From an uncultured Lachnospiraceae bacterium (lineage in GTDB: Bacteria; Bacillota; Clostridia; Lachnospirales; Lachnospiraceae), in NCBI GenBank assembly GCA_902793685.1, contig CADBEN010000002.1, forward strand, positions 62,001 to 126,000: a DNA stretch of 64,000 bases. Direction: 5' to 3'. Of the stretch, positions 27,684-34,238 are shown in pieces (position 1 is the stretch's first letter; every line of letters begins with the position of its first letter). A model generated the notes under the pieces. It was not told the DNA's origin. It ran no database searches and was given only the letters and a program-made list of their open reading frames with translations. The position numbers were made by a program, and so were the translations under genes.

Positions 27684-28451
27684 TCAGACGATCTCAGAGA
27701 TCGGGGCGATGGTCACGCCTTCCGCGATGAGGCGCGCGCGGATGTTCTTCACGAATTCGACTGCCGACGGGTTGTCGCCGTGGACGCAGATGGAATCCGC
27801 AGCAAGCGGAACGGTCTCGCCGGTGGCTGCGATGACGATGCCTTCCTTCACCATCCGGATGGTGCGGGCAATCGCCTCGTCCTTATCGTGGATCACTGCA
27901 CCCGGCTTGGAACGGGGGACCAGGGATCCGTCCGCCTGATATGCGCGGTCTGCGAAAACTTCGCTGGCTGCCCGGAGGCCCGCCTTTTTCGCTTCCGTGA
28001 TCAGGTGGCTGTTGGCCAGGCCGAGAAGGATGATGTCGGAATCGACTTCCGCCACTGCCTCCGCGATGGCCTTTGCCAGCTCCGGATCCTTCGCTGCCTG
28101 GTTGTAAAGCGCGCCGTGGGGCTTGCAGTGCTGAAGCTTCAGGCCGTGGGCTTTCGTGAAAGCGAGGAGCGCGCCAAGCTGATATTTGACATAGGCCTTG
28201 GCATCCTTCGGCGAGCACGCGATATTGCGGCGGCCGAAACCGATCAGATCCGGATAGCCCGGATGGGCGCCAACAGCCACGCCGGCCGCCTTGCATGCCG
28301 CTACGGTCTTGTCCATGACGAGCGGGTCCCCGGCATGATATCCGCACGCGACATTTGCCGAGGAGATGTGGGCGATGACGGCTTCGTCCATACCGATGGT
28401 ATAGTTGCCGAAGCTCTCGCCAAGATCACTGTTCAGGTCTACCTTGTACAT
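27684..28451 (-). CDS. pxpA: 5-oxoprolinase subunit A (LamB/YcsF family)
   Basis: A 255-residue protein matching the LamB/YcsF family end to end: [59 protein letters not shown] [27 protein letters not shown] and CVHGDNPSA. The usual length is 250-260. It is the first gene of the pxp operon, with GGGGGTAAAGAT before ATG 28451. Upstream lies a sigma-54 promoter and a paired repeat, so operon expression is expected to depend on an enhancer-binding activator. Confidence 0.95.
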   Translation of the reverse strand: MYKVDLNSDLGESFGNYTIGMDEAVIAHISSANVACGYHAGDPLVMDKTVAACKAAGVAVGAHPGYPDLIGFGRRNIACSPKDAKAYVKYQLGALLAFTKAHGLKLQHCKPHGALYNQAAKDPELAKAIAEAVAEVDSDIILLGLANSHLITEAKKAGLRAASEVFADRAYQADGSLVPRSKPGAVIHDKDEAIARTIRMVKEGIVIAATGETVPLAADSICVHGDNPSAVEFVKNIRARLIAEGVTIAPISEIV

Positions 28452-28466
28452 ATCTTTACCCCCTTA

Positions 28467-28509
28467 AATTATTGAAACTGCAAAAAACCCGAAAGCTGTT
28501 TCAATAATT
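28467..28509. promoter_or_regulatory. Inverted repeat across the pxpA transcript start
   Basis: AATTATTGAAAC (28467-28478) and GTTTCAATAATT (28498-28509) are exact complements separated by 19 bases. They span the predicted start site (about 28503) and most of the pxpA leader, so they could be a protein operator or an mRNA hairpin ahead of the ribosome binding site. Confidence 0.6.
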
Positions 28510-28513
28510 AACA

Positions 28514-28529
28514 AGCAATTCTCATGCCA
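28514..28529 (-). promoter_or_regulatory. Sigma-54 promoter of the pxp operon
   Basis: On the minus strand TGGCATG-AGAA-TTGCT matches the -24/-12 consensus TGGCACG-N4-TTGCW at all but one position, with GG and GC spaced exactly. The start codon of pxpA is about 52 bases downstream of the predicted start. Confidence 0.83.
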
Positions 28530-28579
28530 ATATCCGGAATATCAAATAACAGTGCCAATTGTCTCCATTTCCGGGAAGA

Positions 28580-28597
28580 ATGCAGCGTAAACTGCAT
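28580..28597. promoter_or_regulatory. Possible enhancer site for the NtrC-type activator
   Basis: ATGCAG-CGTAAA-CTGCAT is a dyad about 50 bases upstream of the -24 element, a plausible place for a sigma-54 activator dimer. It is the only dyad of this size between the terminator at 28641-28664 and the promoter. Confidence 0.45.
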
Positions 28598-28629
28598 GGT
28601 TTTTGCTTCCGGCACCGGACAGCGGGCTG

Positions 28630-28664
28630 CAAAAAGAACTGGGGCGTGCGATTCTGCACGCCCC
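28630..28664 (-). terminator. Terminator of the NtrC-type regulator gene
   Basis: GGGGCGTGC/GCACGCCCC with a six-base loop, followed on the minus strand by AGTTCTTTTTG. It separates the two-component unit from the pxp operon, so pxp expression needs its own promoter. Confidence 0.85.
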
Positions 28665-28693
28665 GGTGTTCGTCTCCGCTCATCTGTTCTGTT

Positions 28694-30100
28694 TTACTCT
28701 ACGCCGGCCTGACCTCCGGCCGCGGACCCGCCCTGGTCTTCCGCGCCCTCCAGCCGCCGTTTCAGCGTGAAGCGGGTGCAGCCCAGCATCTGCGCTGCCC
28801 GGGAGAGATTCCCTTCCGAGAGTTCCAGGGCGCGGTCGATGTAGACACGCTCGAAGCTGTCCAGCTCCTTTTTCAGGTCCACCGGCCCCTCCCGGAGGTC
28901 ACGCATCGGGAAGCTTCCGACACTCTCCGACCGCTCCTCCGGCACCGCCGGGATGGAAATCCCGGTCTCTTTCCCCGTGAGGAAGCTCCCGCTGCTGAAC
29001 AGGACGCAGCGCTCCATCACATTCCGGAGTTCCCGGACGTTCCCCTTCCAGGAATACCGCTTCAGCGCTTCCATGAATTCGGGGGAAATGCCGGTGACCT
29101 TTCTCCCGAATTTCCGGTTGAAATACTTCAGGTAATAATCGCAGAGCACCGGCACATCGTCCGGCCGCTCTCTGAGCGGCGGGATCCGGATCTGCAGCAC
29201 GTTCAGCCGGTAGTAGAGATCTTCCCGGAAGCGGCCTTCCCGCACTTCCTCCTCCAGATCCCGGTTGGTCGCCGCGGCGACGCGGACGCTGACCTTGATG
29301 TCCTGCAGACCGCCCACCCTGCGGAAGCGCCGGTCCTCAAGAAAAGTAAGGAGCTTTGCCTGCATGGAAAGCGGAAGCTCCCCGACCTCGTCCAGGAATA
29401 CCATGCCGCCGTCCGCCAGCTCCAGAAGGCCTTTCTTGGACTTCGCGGCCCCGGTAAAGGCGCCCTTCTCATAGCCGAAGAGCTCCGACTCCAACAGGCT
29501 CTCGGGAATTGCGCCGCAGTTGATCTTTACCATGGGCATTTTCGCCCTTGGGCTCAGCTCATGGACTGTGCGGACCACCACCTCTTTTCCGGTACCGGTC
29601 TCCCCCACCACCAGAAGGTCCACGTTGTCATTATCCGCCAGGACACGGATCTGATGCCGGATCGCTTCGATCTCCGGGCTGACGCCGATCAGCTTCTTCG
29701 TATTCAGCTTCAGGAATTCCAGGGATCTCCGGCTGTTCCGCTGCTCCATGCCGCGGCGGATCACCATGTCGACCTCCTCCAGGTCGAAGGGCTTCTGCAC
29801 ATAGTGGCTCACGCCCCGCTTCATGGCCTCCACCGCCTGAAGGATCGACCCGTAGGCCGTCATGAGGATCACCATGATATCCTCGTCGATCCTCCGGAAA
29901 TCCTCCACATGATCCAGCCCGGTCTCGCCCTTCAGCCGGTTGTCGAGAAGCACTGCGTCCGGGCGGAATTCCTCCGTGATCCGGAGCGCCTCCCCGATGG
30001 TCTCCGCAGTCCGGACCTCATATCCCAGATCCGACATACCGCCTTCCAGGGTCATTCTGAGCAGATGCTCGTCATCCACGATCAGAAGTCTGTATTTCAT
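28694..30100 (-). CDS. Sigma-54-dependent response regulator, NtrC/AtoC type
   Basis: A 468-residue enhancer-binding protein. The receiver has D9-D10 and phospho-acceptor D53 in LLDNRLKG; the AAA+ domain has Walker A GETGTGKEVV, the sigma-54 contact loop GAFTGA, Walker B MVFLDEVGELP and arginine-finger region FREDLYYRLNV; the C-terminal Fis-type helix-turn-helix contains LSRAAQMLGCTRFTLKRRL. It overlaps the upstream kinase gene by 29 bases and is followed by a terminator and then the sigma-54 promoter of pxpA, its likely target (inference). Confidence 0.95.
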   Translation of the reverse strand: MKYRLLIVDDEHLLRMTLEGGMSDLGYEVRTAETIGEALRITEEFRPDAVLLDNRLKGETGLDHVEDFRRIDEDIMVILMTAYGSILQAVEAMKRGVSHYVQKPFDLEEVDMVIRRGMEQRNSRRSLEFLKLNTKKLIGVSPEIEAIRHQIRVLADNDNVDLLVVGETGTGKEVVVRTVHELSPRAKMPMVKINCGAIPESLLESELFGYEKGAFTGAAKSKKGLLELADGGMVFLDEVGELPLSMQAKLLTFLEDRRFRRVGGLQDIKVSVRVAAATNRDLEEEVREGRFREDLYYRLNVLQIRIPPLRERPDDVPVLCDYYLKYFNRKFGRKVTGISPEFMEALKRYSWKGNVRELRNVMERCVLFSSGSFLTGKETGISIPAVPEERSESVGSFPMRDLREGPVDLKKELDSFERVYIDRALELSEGNLSRAAQMLGCTRFTLKRRLEGAEDQGGSAAGGQAGVE

Positions 30101-31763
30101 CTTTCTCCCCCTTACTGCCGCCGAAGGTCATGATGGCGCGGGTCCCTTCTCCCGGGACCGAGTCCATGCGGAAGGTACCGCCGTTCTGTTCTGTCAGACG
30201 CCGCACGATGGAAAGCCCGATGCCGCCGCGCTCTCCCCGCAGGACAGCGTCCAGCTTTTCCGCTTCCATGCCGCTGCCGTTGTCCTGGACCACCAGGATC
30301 ACGCCCTCAGCGCTCCGGTTTCCGGTCAGCATGACGTAACCGCCCTGATCCAGGGCCTTAAAGCAGTTGTTGATCAGATTGATCAGGATCTGCCGGATCT
30401 CCTGTTCATCCGCCATGATCCGAAGATCCGGCTGCATGAACACCACCAGGTTGATCCCGTTGTTCTCCGCGACCTTATAGTACAGAAGCAGCAGCTCGTC
30501 GCAGAGAGAATTCAGGCTGACCCAGGTCTTCTCACTCTCCCGCCTGCGGGCGATGTCCACCAGGTTGCTGATCAGCCCGTTCACCCGGTCCACCTCACGG
30601 ATCATCTCTGCGCAGAGCAGGCGATCCCGGTCGGAAAGCATCTTTCGCTCGATCACCTGGAGACCCGCCCGGATGCCCGCCAGCGGATTCTTCGCCTCGT
30701 GGGCCACATCGGCCGCCAGCTTTCCGGTATATGCAAGCTTTTCATCGTTGGTGATCTTTTCCTCCATATGACGCTGGTAGGTCACGTCATCAATGGTGTA
30801 GAGCGTCCCCCAGTCCTCCCCGGTGTCCGGATGCCGGAGCTTCCAGGAGCCGAACTCCAGATGGCGCACCTTGCCGGAGGGATCCTTCATCTCCGCCGGC
30901 GGGGGCAGGAGTTCTTTTTTCAGGACGATGTCCGCGAAGACCGCGTCCAGATCCCGGCCCTCTGCATCCTTCTCTTCCTTTTCGGAGAACATGCCCTCCG
31001 CGCGGCTGTTCCGGAAGATCAGGTTTCCCTCCCGGTCACAGACCACCACGCCGGTGGGAAGGTTTCCGACGATGCTCTCGTTCAGGGCCTTGACCCAGTT
31101 CAGCTGGTCCATATATTCCTTCATGCTCTGCATCATGATGGTGAAGGCGTCCGCCAGCTGGCCGATCTCGTCGGAGCGTCGGGAATACTCCTTCACTGCG
31201 TCCGGCCGGGATTCCGACGGCGCCCGGCTGATCTCGGTGCAGATCTCGCTGAAGCCCGCGATGGGGGCGGAAATATTGTAGGCGATCAGCATGCCGGCCT
31301 GGATGATGAGGATCAGCATGGCGATGGCCGCCAGGATCATGTAGCACTGTTCCTCGATAAAGGTGAGGACCATCGCCTTCCTGTCCAGGCTGACAAGGAT
31401 GCGCCAGCCGAGCCGGTTGTCCGCGCTCTCGGAGAGCACCAGCTCCCCGTCGGTGTCGTCCGCCCGGTCTCTCCGGCCGAAAAGGCAGTTTCCCGCCGCG
31501 TCGTAGATGAAGAGCGCGTCTCCGGGATAGGCCTCCTCATACTTTTTCAGAAGGGCTTCCGGATCCTTCCAGAATTCTCCCGCATTGATATCCGCGTTCA
31601 GATAACTGATAAGGGCCTCTCCTTCGGTCTTCGCGCTCTGCAGCATGACCTGGTACTCCGTCACAAAGAAGATCATGGAGATACCGATGATGACCACGAG
31701 GATGATGCTGACAAAGGGGATGAGGATCCGGTTTTCGATGGACATGCGGAAGCGGCGGGTCAT
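30072..31763 (-). CDS. Sensor histidine kinase with HAMP and PAS domains (NtrB-like)
   Basis: A 563-residue membrane kinase: helix one (residues 12-35), an extracytoplasmic sensor of roughly 110 residues, helix two (about 145-168), HAMP-like linker, PAS domain beginning NESIVGNLPTGVVVCDREGN, phospho-His in AADVAHEAKNPLAGI, and an ATPase domain with LINNCFKALDQGG, VVQDNGSGM and ERGGIGLSIVRRL. Its start overlaps the stop of the symporter gene (ATGA) and its end overlaps the activator gene, so the three are translated as a unit. It probably phosphorylates the NtrC-type protein; the stimulus may be the symporter substrate (inference). Confidence 0.93.
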   Translation of the reverse strand: MTRRFRMSIENRILIPFVSIILVVIIGISMIFFVTEYQVMLQSAKTEGEALISYLNADINAGEFWKDPEALLKKYEEAYPGDALFIYDAAGNCLFGRRDRADDTDGELVLSESADNRLGWRILVSLDRKAMVLTFIEEQCYMILAAIAMLILIIQAGMLIAYNISAPIAGFSEICTEISRAPSESRPDAVKEYSRRSDEIGQLADAFTIMMQSMKEYMDQLNWVKALNESIVGNLPTGVVVCDREGNLIFRNSRAEGMFSEKEEKDAEGRDLDAVFADIVLKKELLPPPAEMKDPSGKVRHLEFGSWKLRHPDTGEDWGTLYTIDDVTYQRHMEEKITNDEKLAYTGKLAADVAHEAKNPLAGIRAGLQVIERKMLSDRDRLLCAEMIREVDRVNGLISNLVDIARRRESEKTWVSLNSLCDELLLLYYKVAENNGINLVVFMQPDLRIMADEQEIRQILINLINNCFKALDQGGYVMLTGNRSAEGVILVVQDNGSGMEAEKLDAVLRGERGGIGLSIVRRLTEQNGGTFRMDSVPGEGTRAIMTFGGSKGEKDEIQTSDRG

Positions 31764-33211
31764 AAGCCCCTCCTCTCCCGCGCCGAGAACAGGAACAGCG
31801 CGGCTCCCGCTGCCGGCACGCCGAGCATGGCGGGATGTAATTTAAGATGATCCGTGTAGTACAGCGGGTAAAGAAGCATGATCATGACGCTGCCGGTGAT
31901 CAGGGCCGCCCGGATGCCGCCGAGGGTGATCCGCCCCGGAAAGAGGACCGACGCGTACAGCGGCGGGAACAGAAGGATCGCGACGATGCCCCAGAGGTCT
32001 CCGCCGAAGGACAGGATGAATTCCGGAGGATTCAGGGTCAGCAGCATGGCCAGGGTTCCGCCGGCCACCACCGTCAGCCGTCCCAGCATGACGACCTTCC
32101 GCGGGGTCGTCCGCCTCCTGCCCAGATTCCCGTATATATCGCAGGAAACTGCCGAAGCCACCATGAGGAGCTGGGAATTGGCGGTGGAGATGCAGGCGCC
32201 GATGACCGAGAGGAAGAAAAAGCCGCTCCAGGGCCCGTAGAGCTCATGATTGATGAGGCGGATGAAGATTCCGTCCGTCGTGAGCCGCTCCGGGATCACC
32301 GGAACCAGGACCCGCATGGCGAGTCCGGTATTGACAAGAAGGAAATAGACGTAGATGAGGATCCCGATGGAGATCAGGACCGTGCGCTGGGCCGTCCTGC
32401 TGTCCTTCGCGCTGAGCAGGCGGACGATATACTGGGGATTTGCCGCCAGGCCCAGCCCCCAGCCCCAGAACATGGAAAAACAGGTAAGAGGCGTGAACCT
32501 TCCCTGGAAGAAACGCATCATCTGTCCCGGCCCGGTGGGGATCTGCATGCCGGGATGGGCCATGCCGCTGACCATCGCCGCCTTCCCGTACATCTCGCGG
32601 AAACCGCCGCACTGGGACACGCAGCTGAAGCAGACCACGCTCAGACTGACGGTCAGAAGGATCAGGTTGAGCATGTCCGTCCGGAGCACGGAGCGGTATC
32701 CGCCGATGGTGGTGTACATGATAAAGAGATAGACCATGCCCACCGCCGCCGGGTAGGGAATGTCGAACATCTCCGAGGCCACCATTCCGAAGCCCTTGTA
32801 CTGGGTGACCAGATAGTTGATGTAGACGATGATCAGGCTGAAGCCTGCCGCCGCCTGCAGCGTGCCGGAACCGAAGTTCAGGCGGATCATCTCCGGGACC
32901 GTGATGGCCTTGCTTCGGTACAGGTATTTCGTCACCAGGGCAAGGAAAAAAGCCCCGAGGAACCAGGGCACAACTGAATAGAGGAGCGGCGAAATGCCCT
33001 CCTCATAAACACTTCCGGTGAGACTCAGGATCGTGATGGCAGAGATCCAGGTGCCGGTGAATGTGCAGACACATTCCCGGAGTCCCACCTTCCGTTCGCA
33101 GATGAAATATTCCTCCGGCGTACTGTTGCCGCCGAAGCTTCCTTTTCCCATGATAAGCAGGATCACGGAATAGATGCAGAAAAAGCCGAGATAGATCGCT
33201 GTTTTTCCCAT
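31760..33211 (-). CDS. Sodium:solute symporter family (SSS) transporter
   Basis: A 483-residue membrane protein with about thirteen hydrophobic helices. SSS hallmarks are the N-terminal STPEEYFICERKVG and GTWISAITILSLTGSVYEEG, the middle GGYRSVLRTDMLN and the late STANSQLLMVASAVSCDIYG. Family members couple sodium entry to uptake of amino acids, sugars, pantothenate or organic acids. The specificity cannot be deduced from sequence. It is the first gene of the symporter-kinase-activator unit, which regulates a 5-oxoproline operon by position, so 5-oxoproline or glutamate-related substrates are the first candidates (inference). It lies about 105 bases after trxB. Confidence 0.9.
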   Translation of the reverse strand: MGKTAIYLGFFCIYSVILLIMGKGSFGGNSTPEEYFICERKVGLRECVCTFTGTWISAITILSLTGSVYEEGISPLLYSVVPWFLGAFFLALVTKYLYRSKAITVPEMIRLNFGSGTLQAAAGFSLIIVYINYLVTQYKGFGMVASEMFDIPYPAAVGMVYLFIMYTTIGGYRSVLRTDMLNLILLTVSLSVVCFSCVSQCGGFREMYGKAAMVSGMAHPGMQIPTGPGQMMRFFQGRFTPLTCFSMFWGWGLGLAANPQYIVRLLSAKDSRTAQRTVLISIGILIYVYFLLVNTGLAMRVLVPVIPERLTTDGIFIRLINHELYGPWSGFFFLSVIGACISTANSQLLMVASAVSCDIYGNLGRRRTTPRKVVMLGRLTVVAGGTLAMLLTLNPPEFILSFGGDLWGIVAILLFPPLYASVLFPGRITLGGIRAALITGSVMIMLLYPLYYTDHLKLHPAMLGVPAAGAALFLFSARERRGL

Positions 33212-33235
33212 GCGGAACCTCTCCGGCCCCCCTGG

Positions 33236-33330
33236 TACTGCAGGGCATGATCCTCCTGCAGCAGACGCAGAAGTCCTGCAGCAGGCAATTCCGCACTGCT
33301 GCAGGCATGACTGTGTTTACTGCAGGGCAT
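33236..33330. repeat. Clustered CTGCAG repeats between trxB and the symporter
   Basis: TACTGCAGGGCAT occurs at 33236-33248 and again at 33318-33330 (the second over the trxB stop). Between them CCTGCAGCAG occurs twice directly and CTGCTGCAGG once inverted, the latter pair able to form a 10-bp hairpin with an 11-base loop. No U-run follows. It may attenuate trxB read-through or bind a regulator. Confidence 0.55.
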
Positions 33331-34234
33331 TAATGTACCGGCAGGCGGCAAGGGCTGCCGTCGCGCCGTCAGCCACCGCGGTGGTGAGCTGGCGCACGTT
33401 CTTGCTGCGGCAGTCTCCCGCGATGAAGATACCGGGCGTCTTCGTCAGACACTGCTCGTCCGAATCAAAGTAGCCGAAGCTGTTCAGATCCGCCAGATCC
33501 GCGAAGGCTTCATTCTCAGGGATGAGGCCGATGGCCACAAAGAGACCGTCGCACTGTATCTTCCGGGACGCGCCGTCCTTCTCCAGGATCTCCACGCCGC
33601 GGAGTTCCCCGTTTTCCGTCAGGAGTCCGGTGATCTTAACTTCGGTAAAAGCCTTTACGTTCGGGCGGGAGAACAGGATCTTCTGCAGGGATGCTTCCCC
33701 GGTGAACACCGGGAGATCCTGCAGCATGATCACCTCTTCGCACTTGTCCGAAAGAAGGATCGCTTCCTGGAGGGCAGAGTTCCCGCCGCCTGCCATGCAG
33801 ACCTTCTTTCCCTTGTAGAAATCTCCGTCGCAGACCGCGCAGAAGGAGATTCCTTCGCCCACCAGCTCGTCCTCGCCCTCGAGGCCCAGCATGCGGTGCT
33901 TTACGCCTGTGGCCAGGATCACGGTCTTCCCTTCGAAGCTGCTGCCTTCTTCTGTCAGGACTGTCTTCACTGCCCCGCCGTCCTGCACGCCGGAGACCGT
34001 CTCAAACTCGATCTCCGCGCCCTGGGCAAGGATCTGTTCCAGCATTTTGTCGGCGAACTCGTTCCCGCTCATGGAGAGAGTTCCCGGATAATTCTCGACC
34101 TTCGGGGAGTGGGTGATCTGCCCGCCGAAGCCGGCCTTCTCGATCACCAGCGCCTTTTTCCCGTTCCGCTGCGCGTAGAGCGCCGCGGTCATGCCGGCGG
34201 CGCCGCCGCCGACAACGATCACATCGTACACCAT
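33317..34234 (-). CDS. trxB: Thioredoxin reductase (NADPH, FAD)
   Basis: A 305-residue flavoprotein. FAD-binding GGGAAGMTAALYAQR near the N-terminus, the redox-active pair CAVCDGDFY, the NAD(P)H loop GGGNSALQEAILL and the C-terminal FAD motif TPGIFIAGDCR are all present, and the length is typical. It starts four bases after the nrdD stop. Together with the redoxin domain fused to NrdD it should form a complete electron route from NAD(P)H to ribonucleotide reduction (inference with strong context). Confidence 0.95.
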   Translation of the reverse strand: MVYDVIVVGGGAAGMTAALYAQRNGKKALVIEKAGFGGQITHSPKVENYPGTLSMSGNEFADKMLEQILAQGAEIEFETVSGVQDGGAVKTVLTEEGSSFEGKTVILATGVKHRMLGLEGEDELVGEGISFCAVCDGDFYKGKKVCMAGGGNSALQEAILLSDKCEEVIMLQDLPVFTGEASLQKILFSRPNVKAFTEVKITGLLTENGELRGVEILEKDGASRKIQCDGLFVAIGLIPENEAFADLADLNSFGYFDSDEQCLTKTPGIFIAGDCRSKNVRQLTTAVADGATAALAACRYINALQ

Positions 34235-34238
34235 AGTC

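Noticed and set aside
29940..31850. 636-residue plus-strand frame opposite the kinase
   Set aside because: Antisense shadow of the histidine kinase; rich in His, Asp and Arg as usual for such frames.
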